Of a stretch of 64,000 nt of DNA, positions 24,361-34,769 are shown piece after piece; within the stretch, counting starts at the first letter, position 1; every line of letters begins with the position of its first letter. The translations under genes and the position numbers were made by a program. This DNA is from Lineus longissimus (lineage: Eukaryota > Nemertea > Pilidiophora > Heteronemertea > Lineidae), in NCBI RefSeq assembly GCF_910592395.1, contig NC_088312.1, positions 11,594,001 to 11,658,000 of the forward strand, in the 5' to 3' direction. Under the pieces are notes generated by a model that was given only the letters and a program-made list of their open reading frames with translations, had not been told where the DNA came from and did no database searches.

Positions 24361-24703
24361 TTCCCGGCCCCCTAATTGTGAACCCTGGGCACAATTACCA
24401 TGACTACTGAAAATAATACTAAACCTTGAACCTCTAGTAGAAGCTCAAAACCATAGGCTGACATTTAAACGCAGTTCAGCTTTAAACAGTATAGAACCTA
24501 AAAAATATACAGGTCACCTTTAAATTGCACGAAGTATGAAATATGACAAATAAACACTTCACCTTCAAAAATGGTGAGAAACAAATGCCGGCAAACTCTT
24601 AGCCTTAAACAAGACATATGTACCAGTCTTCTTTACAGTACTGTAAAGTCTCTCATGTTATGCCCTTGACAATAAACAGAAGTTTACTTGAAATCACTGT
24701 TCA

Positions 24704-26206
24704 TTACTCCAGTTTTTCGTCTTGTTCTAACACCATAACCAGCTTGTCCACTGGTCTGACTAGCTCATTGTGCTGAGTCTTGACTCGGACCTGACGCACC
24801 ACACCATGTCGATCAGGCACGACTCCGATGATTCTACCAAGAGACCAAGAATTTCTTGGAGCCCTGTCATCTGCAAGCAGTACAATATCCCCATAATCCA
24901 TGTTGCGCCTGACCTCCAACCATTTCTGACGCTCCTGGAGCAAAGGAATGTACTCCCCAACCCATCTCTTCCAGAATAAGTCACTCAAATACTGGACCTG
25001 TCTCCAGCGCCTCTTGACGTAGATTTCCTCCTTTTCAAAGACACCTGGGGGCAAACTTGGTTGCCTTTTCATTAGCAAGAGATGGTTGGGCGTCAATGCT
25101 TCAAGATCATCACTCTGATCAGATAACTTGGTTATAGGCCTATCATTTAAAATGGCCTGAACCTCACATAGCAGTGTACGGAAGCAATCTTCATCCATTT
25201 TTCTGATTGAGTGCTGACTGATCACGCTGTTAAGCACCTTGCGGGTCAGTCCGATCATTCTCTCAAAAACACCACCATGGTGACTACCAGCTGGTGGATT
25301 GAACGCCCAATCCACCTCCCTTTGCACCATGCAAGCCTGAATTTGTTTGGTATTCCACTGGCCTATTGCCTCTTTCAGTTCCTTTTGAGATGCATGAAAG
25401 TTGCTCCCGTTATCAGACCTTAACTTAACACATTGGCCTCTGTGGGCCAAGAACCGTCTCAAGGCATTGATGTACGAGGATGTGTCGAGCGAATCTGCCA
25501 CCTCGATGTGGACCGCCCGGACAACGAGACATGTAAACATGACTCCCCAACGTTCGACCACGCTGCGCCCCCTCTTGACCTCAAACGGGCCGAAATAGTC
25601 AACACCTGTACATGTAAAGGGTGGTTTGTCTGGTGTCAGGCGGTCCTCAGGTAGATCGCTCATTCGCTGTTCACCTAAAGGACCCTTCATTTTCCTACAT
25701 ACAACACAGTTCCTGATTACACTACATGCTGCACTTGGTGCCTGTACTATCCAGTACTTTGTTCTGAGCCTACTCAGCATCTGGTTCCTACCCCCATGCC
25801 ACAACAGCAGGTGTACATAGTTGAGTATCAACCTAGCAACATGAGAACCCTTGGGCAAGATAACAGTATGAATTGTCTCCTCAGGCAAATTGGAGCGACT
25901 AATCCTGCCGCCCACCTTCAACAGACCATCTCTCAAGATCGGATCCAAACCTCGGATCTGGCTTTTCTTGCCAACCACAGCTGCTCCACCTTGCAGAGCC
26001 TCAATCTCAGCAGAGTAGTGCCTTTTCTGCTGATATTGAATGACAGCATGCTCTGCCTGTTTCACGTCCTCCAACTTCAAGGGACTTGTGTCTACACATG
26101 CATGATCCACATCACCTCCTGGCTTTCTGAGCCTAACCCTCAAGCCCTTTTTAAAGCCCTTTTTATTCTGAGCCACCATGCAGCACAGCGCTTTAATCGC
26201 AACCAA
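24704..26206 (-). CDS. BEL integrase with DUF5641-like C-terminal domain (intact reading frame)
   Basis: A 500-codon open frame. It opens with a linker typical of Pao polyproteins, then an HHCC-type zinc region (LLLWHGG, YWIVQA, CVVCRKMKG). The rve/DDE core follows with D in GVDYFGPF, D in LRSDNGSNF and E in GVFERMIG. The C-terminal DUF5641 region (RRWRQVQYLSDLFWKRW, GDIVLLADD, PRNSWSLGR) is complete. All three catalytic residues are present. It is part of the gag-pol polyprotein, so the start at 26206 is only the frame opening after an upstream frameshift near 26190, not a true initiation site. Confidence 0.9.
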   Translation of the reverse strand: MVAIKALCCMVAQNKKGFKKGLRVRLRKPGGDVDHACVDTSPLKLEDVKQAEHAVIQYQQKRHYSAEIEALQGGAAVVGKKSQIRGLDPILRDGLLKVGGRISRSNLPEETIHTVILPKGSHVARLILNYVHLLLWHGGRNQMLSRLRTKYWIVQAPSAACSVIRNCVVCRKMKGPLGEQRMSDLPEDRLTPDKPPFTCTGVDYFGPFEVKRGRSVVERWGVMFTCLVVRAVHIEVADSLDTSSYINALRRFLAHRGQCVKLRSDNGSNFHASQKELKEAIGQWNTKQIQACMVQREVDWAFNPPAGSHHGGVFERMIGLTRKVLNSVISQHSIRKMDEDCFRTLLCEVQAILNDRPITKLSDQSDDLEALTPNHLLLMKRQPSLPPGVFEKEEIYVKRRWRQVQYLSDLFWKRWVGEYIPLLQERQKWLEVRRNMDYGDIVLLADDRAPRNSWSLGRIIGVVPDRHGVVRQVRVKTQHNELVRPVDKLVMVLEQDEKLE

Positions 26207-26277
26207 TCAGAATGATACTCGATCAGCCTGTCTACACCTCCTATGTTAGAGTCAGAACCTTCTGCAGTCCCAGTGTG

Positions 26278-29138
26278 TCACTGAGTGACAACAGCACTCA
26301 CCAAATTGACTTCAGGGTCAGTCTCCAGATTTTGAGGCGAAATTTCTGGAGTTTTGGGCCATTCACTTTCAGGTGTATGCAGAAAGTCAGGACCGTGGAA
26401 CCAGCGCTCATTTTTTTCAGAGGCAGACAGCCCCCTAGATGCCTCATCCCCCGGGTTGAGACTGGTGGGAATGTAATGCCACTGGAATGTGTTGGACCCT
26501 TCATGAATCACTCTAAGGCGGTCGGCCAGAAAGGTAGGAAAGCGAGCAGATGTGTTTGCAACATACTTCAAAACTGACATACTGTCAGTCCAAAAGTAGG
26601 ACTCTGATATTTCAATATCGAGCTCCCTCCTCAACATACTGTCCACCCTAACAGCTACGGTAGCTGCTGACAACTCCAGATGCGGTATTGTGACTTGTTT
26701 CAATGGGGCTACTCGAGCCTTTCCTGTGACCAAACAACAGTGGACATCACCATTATCATTCACTAAGCGCAAGAACGATGCCAACCCATAACCAGACTGC
26801 CTGGCATCTGGGCAGTGATGCAACTCAGATCGCACAACCTCACCGAAATCCTTAGGCCTAAAGCAGCGATCAATCCGAATGGCAGACAACCTACTCAATT
26901 CCCCCTTCCATTTCATCCATTTTTCCTCCAGCTCCTTGGGAATGGGGTCGTCCCACGCCAATTTCAGCCTGCTTAACTCTTGCAACAGCCCCTTTGCCTG
27001 CAACACACATTACATGGAGATAGCCAGCCTAGGGGGTCGTAAACGGAGCTTACAACGGACAATATGCCCCTGCGCGTTGCTGGTTTCTCCTTGACGTCAA
27101 TGTGGAATACAAATTGATCAGATTCAGCGTCCCATTTTACTCCTAAAGTGCAATTGGTGGGCAGATTCTCCGACGACAGGTCTAGATCCTTGGCTTCTTT
27201 CGCCCATTCCTCCTCCGGGATAGCTTGCATAACAGCTCGAGCGTTGCTAAGCCAGCGGTTCATGTTAAATCCGCCTTCACCAGTAAGACCCTTGAGATTT
27301 TTCTGCAGACACTGAGCACACTTCACACCATTCACAGACCGGATGCAGTCATCTACATAACAGTTTCGACGGAGCGTGTCCGCGGCCTCCTTTCCGTATT
27401 GGTCCTCGAAATCCGTCGCCGTCCTCAACAGCGCGTAAGTAACTACAGCTGGCGACGAAGTGGCCCCAAACAAATGAGTCATTTGTTGGTATTCTTGAGG
27501 TGGCTTGGACACGTCCCCATCCTCCCACCAGAGGAACCTCAAGAAGTCCACATCCCTCGAATGAACCTTCACTTGACAAAACATTGCCTCGATATCACCA
27601 ACCAAGGCGGTGTCTCCCTGCCTAAACCTATGCAATGTCCCCACTAAATTGTTGGTGAGGTTAGGTCCAGACAACAATCGATCATTAAGTGAGGTACCGG
27701 CAAACCTCGCCGCGCAGTCAAACACCACCCTTAGCTTCTTCTTTTGGGGGTGATATACCCCATGATGAGGTAAGTACCACAACCTCCCTTCCTTAGGTTC
27801 AGCCCCAGCAGGTACCTTACGCGCGTAACCCTTAGCGATGGTTTTATTCATGAACTCTGAGTACTCTCGGTGAAAGTCAGGATCCCTGACGAACCTTTTT
27901 TCCAAATGCTTCAACCTTTGCTCAGCCTGGGACCTGTTGCATGGCATCTTGACATCGCTGTCCTTGAATGGGAGACCTATCGTGTAATGCCCATCTTTAT
28001 GCTCGATCGATTTCTCAACGGATTCCAAGAACTGCTTGTCCTCCAGTGAGCATTCCTCCACTTCGTCGACTACTCTCTCGCTGAAATCATAATCCACTTG
28101 TCTGTTGACCGCTGCCAACAGATCCGTGTCCACCCTCGTGTTCTGGACTATATGAACTATGCTTCCGATGCCAACATCCTCCCTGTCCTGATCACCCAGC
28201 GGTCCGTTGATCGCCCATCCCAGCCTAGTTTTCACAGCAAATGGCCCATTACCATCACTTGGGATAACCCTGAACGGTTCCATAGCCTTAGGTGAGTTGA
28301 TACCAATGAGTAGGCCTACATGTAACTCACTACTCTTTTCTACCACTGGTAACCTTACTTCCTGAAGATAGTCCCACCTAGAAAGGTCTTCCTGTGTCGC
28401 AATGTCCTCCTCTGAGACTGGCAAGGAGGGCTGAGACAAGACAGGTGGCAAATCAATCCACCCAGAGACCTCATTATAACCTTCAGCGACCGGAGCTACC
28501 TGAAGAGCTGGTATAACAAACGATTTCTTACGCACCTCGTTACCCATGGTCTTCAACAAAACATCAGCCCTTTTTCCAGTCACCTTGAGTTTACCCATCA
28601 ACCGTTCAGTGCAAAAGGTACCTGTGCTGCCTGAATCAAGCAGTGCGTAAGTTGAGACAAACTCGTCACTAGCCCCCGACTTGACCAACACTTGCACAAT
28701 AGACATAGCGACCTTTGACCTGGCACCGGCCCCCATAGGCCTACTGCACTGCACATGTACTGTGGCCCCTGAAACACCGTCGCCACCACTAGCGGTGCCA
28801 GAGTCGCTAACCAAATCCTTGTGCAAAACCGTGGGATGTTTTTTCTGACACACCCCGCACGTTAACCTGTTTTTACAAGTTTTGCTTCTACAACCGTGCT
28901 TCAAACATGCGAAACACAACCCTTTAAATTTCAGAAATGCAAGTTTATTTTCATGTGTCTCTGACTTGAGCTTGTGACAGTCGTTAAGATGATGATTCTC
29001 GTCACACTTCTCACACTTCCGGTTGGTTTCCGATGATGGGCCAGAACCTGACGACAAGCCAGACCCCGTCTTAGACTTGTATCCTGTTGAGCCAGATCCT
29101 GATTTCACGTTGGTGACAAGTCCTTTGGCCTTAACCAT
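26278..29138 (-). pseudogene. BEL pol: zinc knuckles, protease, reverse transcriptase, RNase H
   Basis: The first frame (29138-26973, 721 residues) has three zinc knuckles (CEKCDENHHLNDC, CFACLKHGCRSKTC, CGVCQKKH). An aspartic protease with DSGSTGTF follows. Then comes the Pao peptidase A17/reverse transcriptase with FDCAARF, GDIEAMFCQV and catalytic YVDD intact. Close to the end a short insertion (around GTAATGTGTGTTGCAG, 27000-27017) changes frame. The RNase H part continues at 27006-26278 with HLELSAATVA, FWTDSMSVL and NPGDEASRGL. It closes at a TGA at 26278, beyond which polyprotein-like sequence resumes before the integrase frame. Confidence 0.9.
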
Positions 29139-30500
29139 AGGCTTGGGTCTTTGTTGCGGTAAGCCCCTGGCAAGTGACTCTCACCATAAGTGGGATCGAC
29201 AGCCTTTTTTGCCTCCCACCTGACAAATTCAACCAATTTGGCAAAGGTTACGGCCTTACCCTTGTCTTTGGTTCGCATTACCTCCGTCCTCCATTTGTCA
29301 TGCATGTAGTACGGAAGCTTAGCCACAATGCGCCTTGATATTTTCTGAGTATTCAAGCACGCCAGCAGCACTACCCCCAGCGTCCTTGATAGCATGTTGG
29401 CATTCCAGCAAAAAAATGCCCAAGTCATCCAGACCCTTCGTATCGTCTGGTTTTAACACAGGCCAGTCAAGTGCCCTTTTCACATATGCGGCAGCGATCA
29501 CCTCAGCGTCTCCGTATCGATATTTGAACTCTTTCATAGTTGCAGTTTAAGCGTCAGGTCCCGCCATGTGCGAATACCCGGTCACAATCCTGTGTGCTTC
29601 ACCGCTTGTGAATTGATCAAGATAGATCATTAGCTCCTCCTCATCAGCCGCGTAAGCTGTCACCCTGGCGTTAAACTGACGCAAAAAACGTTTGTAATCA
29701 AGTGGTGAGCCAGCAAAGTTTTTAATGTTTGCTTGCGGCTTGCGTAACTCCCGTGCGACGGCTAACACATCACTTTCACTGCGGTTGTCTTTGGGTGGCC
29801 TTGGTAATTGTAGGCCCTCGGGCGTAAGAACATTGTTCCTCGGGACGAACACATCGGCATTTGGGTTTATGACATGATCAGCAGAAGTTTTTGCCGCATG
29901 TCCTGGAGCGGTACCCCCTGTGGTGGGGATAGGGTTTTCTGCAAGAATATGAGGCCTAGGATTGGCAGCATTTGATTTTCGCGCGATCCCGGAGCATCGA
30001 GAGGGCCGGGATGCCCTAGATTGTGTTTCAAAGTCTTCGAGGACCCTTGCCCTCGCGTCTGCTACTGCCAGCTTGGATTTTAAGTCCACTTCCTGCTCAC
30101 CTTCTTCTTCTTCGTTGCAACCCTCCTGTGTGGATTGCATTTGCTGCGGATTGTCTAGCAACCACTGCTCTACGTGCCTTTTGAACCGCTTATAGTTTTC
30201 GTTAGCTAGCATGAAGTTGCTAATTTCGTAATCCCTTTCATAGCCAGTTAGCAGAGAACTATAATGTTCATGGCCCCTAAGAAACGATTCATAGGTTTGC
30301 AACCATGAGCCGTAATCCCTGCTGACCAATGCTGGGTCTGAATCTTCCTGATCGGATAAAAGGTCTTCGATTCCTCCCTGCAAATGGTCCAGGCGCTTGA
30401 CTACGCTCCTTAGCTTAGTGATGGCCTTTTCCATTACGAACTGCAGCCTTTTTGGCGAGAAGCTCCTCGTACGCGTAGAACGCCGCAACTCGTCTTCCAT
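29105..30500 (-). pseudogene. BEL gag (DUF1759-like), with stop and frameshifts
   Basis: The ATG at 30500 lies 46 bp inside the 5' LTR. The 317-codon frame has an N-terminal coiled coil, an E-rich and S/P-rich linker, and the start of the DUF1759 capsid-like part (LPRPPKDNRSESDV, IKNFAGSPLDYKRFLRQF). A single TAA (29549-29547) interrupts GPDA from the same-frame continuation (MKEFKYRYGD, 29537-29319). One-base shifts near 29335 and 29130 pass the frame on to ISRRIVAKLPYYMHDKWR and then to the zinc-knuckle frame. Each of these breaks looks like a single lesion, so the element is recent but dead as read. Confidence 0.85.
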
Positions 30501-31332
30501 AATGGTCGAGGGTGACGAATACCTTGATTAAAGATTCGTTAATAATGTCCCGGCCGTGGCTTCGCGCTAGCATCCTAGCACAACAGATAAAGGCGAAAAT
30601 GCATCTACTTCGACAAAGCTGTATTCTTGTTCTTGACAACCAACTTGAACACATACGATGATGATGATGATGTTGATGATTAACTGAAAATATACAATGG
30701 AATCGAAATGTCACTAGGAGACTAACAAAATTCCTATAACCTGACTAACAGCTCCTGCAATTAACTGAAAATATACAATGGAATCGAAATGTCACTAGGA
30801 GACTAACAAAATTCCTATAACCTGACTAACAGCTCCTGCAACACTACAGTACAAAGTGGAACACCAATGCTGCCACCTACGTTAAGCAAGATGAACTAAA
30901 CTCCAACTGGGTTTTCTGCACAAACTTCCAATAAACTGTCTCCTAAAGTTACATAAAGAGGACAAACCTCTGTCCTGAACACACAAAGGTACAAAGCAAC
31001 TTCTGAGGCAAACAATGCACTGATTAGCAAACCCATGACATCAGCAAAATACAATATAAACCGTCTCAGAACTTTAGGTTGTGACAGCCGAGGTCACTTA
31101 GGTCAGGTGCATTTTCTCTCAGAAAATCACTCCAGATCCAACATGAAATTACCCCTTTTAACAAGCACAAACGGTGCTGACAATAACATGTACAGATGCA
31201 GCAGTTTCTTAGCATCAACTCACCGAATCTTTATCCCCTTATATGCTCTAAGGCGTCGAAACCAGGGCCAAAACAGGGCCTAAAGGAGAAAGGTTCTGCG
31301 ACCTCGAAAATATCAGCAAGGCGAAAAGCAAC

Positions 31333-31384
31333 GGGTCCATACCTATGTGTCCCGGTACCTATGTGTCCCGGTACCTATGTGTCC
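31333..31384 (+). repeat. MULE left TIR, three 16-bp units
   Basis: CCTATGTGTCCCGGTA is repeated in tandem, the last copy ending in CCCC. It is the inverted counterpart of the right array at 33640-33772. Confidence 0.92.
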
Positions 31385-31610
31385 CCATAGTAAAGGGGTA
31401 CATATGTGTCCCGGGACCACTGTTGAAAGGGATACAAGTACACCTATGTGTACTGGTAAAAAAAGGGTCAGTGACATTTACTCATGAAGGGCTCATGAAG
31501 CAAGGCTGTCACATACTTTCCGCAAATTCCTGGAAATCGATCTTCACTAAGTTCTAGGAAATACACCAACCCCTTGCACAGAGCTTTTGGACTGCAGTTT
31601 AGAAGTAGCC

Positions 31611-33293
31611 ATGGATGTTAGACTTCTTGCAGGAAATCGTGGTGGTCAGGTCCTTGTAATTAATGGATACCGCTACCGCAAGCATCGAAACGTTAATGAA
31701 AGAATTCACTGGCGGTGCTGGAGGAAAGAATGCAACGCACGTGTTCGAACGAATGTGTTCAATATGGAAAACCTTGAAGGTGGGAATGAAATTCGCATAC
31801 TGTTCCATGAGGAACACGCACATGAGACTGATGACAATATGGTTGATCGTGCTCTATTGAGGGAAACAATGCGGGAAGCAGTATTGGATAACCCTGCTCG
31901 TCCAGTTTAGCGTGTGTATGATGCTACAGTTGCTGATGTACACAGACAACATACGCAGGGTGGTGGAGACCGACCTCCCCCGATCGACAATTTTCTTTCC
32001 TTCCGAACAATTCTGAATAGAACCAAGATGAGCCAAATGCCAGAAATCCCAGCTGCAGTCGAAGATGTCAACATAGCTGGGCCTTGGTCAGAAACATGGC
32101 TGCATGATCGCTTTTTGCTCCATCAGGATAATGACTCCATTTTCGCAACTGATGCAAACCTAAGAGCCCTCAGGAGGTGCAGTGAGGTCTATATGGACGG
32201 AACTTTCAGATCGTGCCCTGCCCCATATAAACAGTTTTTTACAGTCCTTGGCAGGTACCATGGCTGGGTGGTACCTTTGGTAGATGTGCTGATGGAACAT
32301 CGGGGAATCGGGCATTACCGGCAGGTTTTGACAGCCATTTCGCAGCACGTGCGTCATGTAACGCACCATCGGTGGAGGCCACGGATGGTCATCTGTGACT
32401 TTGAACATGCCCTTATTTCTGCTGTGGAAACGGAGCTTCCTCATGCCCAAGTCAAGGGATGTTATTTCCACTTCACGCAGAACATGTGGAGGAAAATTCA
32501 GGAACTTGGCCTGGCGGGTCCATACCGCCGTGACAGAAATCTTCGAAAATGTCTGCGTAAATTGATGGCAATTGGCTACCTTCCCTTGGCATTAGTCCAA
32601 TTGAATTTCAATCTTTTACATGCAGCGAGGAGAACAAATAACCTCATCAACAGATATCCGGCATTAATGGACTTCTTTGCTTACGTAAGGAACACGTACG
32701 TCAACGGAACGTTCCCACTAGCCCTGTGGAATGACTATGATCGCAACATGGATCTACGTACGAACAACAACGTTGAAAGTAATTACATGTTGAAAATAAT
32801 TCCACTAATTCTAACTTTCCAGAACTAAAACGGGGTTATTCAAAAATCCCAAATTGAAAAAGTGTTCTCAATTCTATGTTCCTGACCAGTGGTATTAACT
32901 GATGCTTTGTGTTAGCACCTCCTTTTCACAAGTTGTAGCCGTTTTTGATACTGTCGACTTTTGTAGACTCTGTTCCTGAGTTAGTCCTGAGGGGGTTAGT
33001 GATGTTCTTCAATTTGAAATGTTCTCATTACAGGTTATCATAAGCAGCTTAATGATACTGTTGTTGTGAAGCACCCTTCACTGTGGATGTTTATCAGGTA
33101 TTTAAAGGACAACCAGGCATCTGTTGAGACATTCATCGATGCTGCCGATCGTGGAGACGCACCAGCACCAAGGAGAAGGAAGTGGCGCCAGCTGGAGGCC
33201 AGGCTTGTGCGTCTCAAACACCAATATGAAGATGGGGACCGGGACCTAAATTCGTACTGGAGGGCAGTATCGCATTGCATTGGGTACGAATAA
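31611..33293 (+). CDS. MULE transposase with N-terminal FLYWCH finger (one internal stop)
   Basis: The start ATG at 31611 is in a good context (GCCATGG). Exon 1 is 31611-32778. A 255-bp GT-AG intron (GAAA|GTAATT ... TTCTCATTACAG) follows, then exon 2 at 33034-33293. The joined frame is exact and gives about 475 residues. The N-terminal 60 residues fit a FLYWCH zinc finger (GYRYRKHR, HWRCWRKECNARVRT, H-X-H in HEEHAHE). The MULE DDE core follows: D in YMDGTFRSCP, D in VICDFEHALISAV, the GCYFHFTQNMWRKI signature, and E in NNNVE split by the intron. A single TAG at 31908-31910 interrupts the frame between the finger and the core. Everything else looks functional. The enzyme would cut and insert the element through the tandem-repeat TIRs. 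Confidence 0.92.
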
Positions 33294-33639
33294 AGTCACA
33301 TATACATATCATTGTTTATGCCTCCTGTGATTAATGAATGTAATTAGCTATTGCAAAAGGCTGTCAACTGCGACCGATCGATCACCTTAAAATCATCTAT
33401 GTTAATATGTTTTAACTCGAATTGTTTCGTTTCGTTTGTGTTAACAGATTTTTATGTTTTTTGTTTGTGTTATAAGAATTGTGAGACCCGTATTGAAAAG
33501 ATAAGTGCCACAGTAATTAAGTATTATTAAAAAAGTAATTCGGTATTATTTGATTTGTAATAAAAGACATGTTAAGGGAGACATATCTCGTGTAGTTTTA
33601 TTATCTCGAGACTTTAGATAATACCCCTTTTTTAACATG

Positions 33640-33772
33640 GGGACACATAGGTACCGGGACACATAGGTACCGGGACATATAGGTACCGGGACACATAGGT
33701 ACCGGGGCACATAGGTACCGGGACATATAGGTACCGGGACACATAGGTACCGGGACACATAGGTATGACCCC
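33640..33772 (-). repeat. MULE right TIR, about eight 16-bp units
   Basis: Tandem GGTACCGGGACACATA units with small variants (GGGACATA, GGGGCACA) run to GGTATGACCCC at the boundary. The array is much longer than the left one, showing repeat-number drift within a TIR. Confidence 0.92.
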
Positions 33773-33853
33773 AAAAGCAACATGTCTCTGCACCGATTCC
33801 GGAGCAGCCGAAGGTTTACCCATCCAGTGCCGAAGACAGTTTCGGCGGCGATA

Positions 33854-34769
33854 TGGTGTCCTAGCTGAGAACCTCTTCTATATGGGTGCTCTGAGATATT
33901 GTGTAAACATCTCTCTCTAATCTTGCCACGGTTTTTCTGGGAGTCTAGTACCGAGCTGTTATTCGACCGGTTTGATTATAGCGGTGCTTAAGAAGACCAC
34001 TCTGAATCCGAACGTTGCCTCCAGTTTATACACACCTATTACATTGTACTCTATCTACGCTAAATTTGCGGAGGCGCTAATGATTCCTGAAGTTGATACA
34101 TGTGTAGTAAGCGGGCAATATGGTTTCTGAGAGAAACGAGGGACTTATTGTACTCTCATGTTATTTTTGTACTCTCATGTTGAATGATATTTCTTTGTAC
34201 TGTAAATACAGTAAATATAAAAATGTAGCGTAAAACCGGGTCGAGCGGTAAGGCGTCACCATTCAAGAACAAAGACAATGTTACAACCTTGGGCATCCAA
34301 ATATCGACGACATTAACTCGTTCATCGAGTACTATGTCACCAATGGTCTGTCACCAATCTTATCCTAACGGACCAAGGAACTAAGAAACAGAGGACTTCA
34401 TATCTAATTAACAAGTTTTAATGATAAACTGACCTCATAACTATTTACAGTACTTACACATTTCTACAGCATCATAATTCCAAGCAAAACACGTACGCAA
34501 ACTGATATCTCCCACATGATCACAACCTAATTTATCCTTTCTGAAGCACACTCGCAAACAAAGTGCAAAACAGTATAGGCACAACAGGACCGCTTGTGAG
34601 GCTTATAGTTACAAAAGCCTCCATTAGACAGCCACTGATGCATTGCCAGGGAAGGGTTAGACTACCTTCATACTAAGTTGTTCCAGCATTCTGCAAAGGG
34701 GCTTTCTCAAGAGGATATGGCCACCTCTCATCCTGAGGCTGAAGGGGTTATTGTCGTCCTGGGTACATA
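33854..34769. other. Non-coding stretch after the BEL element
   Basis: No gene is recognised. A short frame just after the LTR (GVLAENLFYMGALRY..., stop at 33919) could be a remnant of the gene interrupted at 23602, but there is no target duplication to support it. A tRNA-Ser-like A box (GGTCGAGCGGTAAGGCG) near 34240 lacks the rest of a tRNA. Confidence 0.4.

Larger units (their letters stand above)
31333..33772 (+). mobile_element. Mutator-like element (MULE) with FLYWCH transposase
   Basis: The 2440-bp insertion is flanked by perfect 9-bp target duplications AAAAGCAAC (31324-31332 and 33773-33781), the hallmark of MULEs. The host sequence before insertion is preserved in the other BEL LTR. 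Terminal inverted repeats start GGGTCCATACC / GGGGTCATACC and are built from tandem 16-bp units (CCTATGTGTCCCGGTA): about three at the left and about eight at the right. It encodes a nearly intact transposase with one intron and one internal stop, so it is probably young. Confidence 0.95.
23603..33853 (-). mobile_element. BEL/Pao LTR retrotransposon, with nested MULE
   Basis: On the minus strand: the 5' LTR is 33853-30546 (split by a MULE). It is followed by gag 30500-29105, zinc knuckles, protease and reverse transcriptase 29138-26973, RNase H 27006-26278 and integrase 26206-24704. The 3' LTR is 24360-23603. All BEL domains are present in the usual order, but several stops and frameshifts interrupt gag-pol. 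No matching target duplication is found (GACTC on the left, TGGTG on the right). Excluding the MULE and its 9-bp duplication, the element is about 7.8 kb. Confidence 0.93.
30546..33853 (-). repeat. BEL 5' LTR, interrupted by a MULE, with an 81-bp tandem duplication
   Basis: The LTR text is found as 30546-31332 and 33782-33853, around the inserted MULE and its target duplication. Rejoined, it is about 0.86 kb. The extra length compared with the 3' LTR comes mainly from an 81-bp unit (TTAACTGAAAATATACAATG...) repeated at 30680 and 30761. The outer end reads GGCGGCGATA rather than GGCGGCGACA. Confidence 0.88.

Noticed and set aside
26973-27017. GTAATGTGTGTTGCAG resembling a tiny intron between reverse transcriptase and RNase H
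   Set aside because: It is far too short for an intron; a short insertion causing a frameshift is simpler.
33640-33772. Regularly spaced repeats that might suggest a CRISPR array
   Set aside because: The 16-bp units are contiguous without spacers and are the inverted partner of the array at 31333; they are MULE terminal repeats in a eukaryotic genome.
34230-34300. tRNA-Ser-like box GGTCGAGCGGTAAGGCG
   Set aside because: No matching acceptor stem or B box follows at the right distance.
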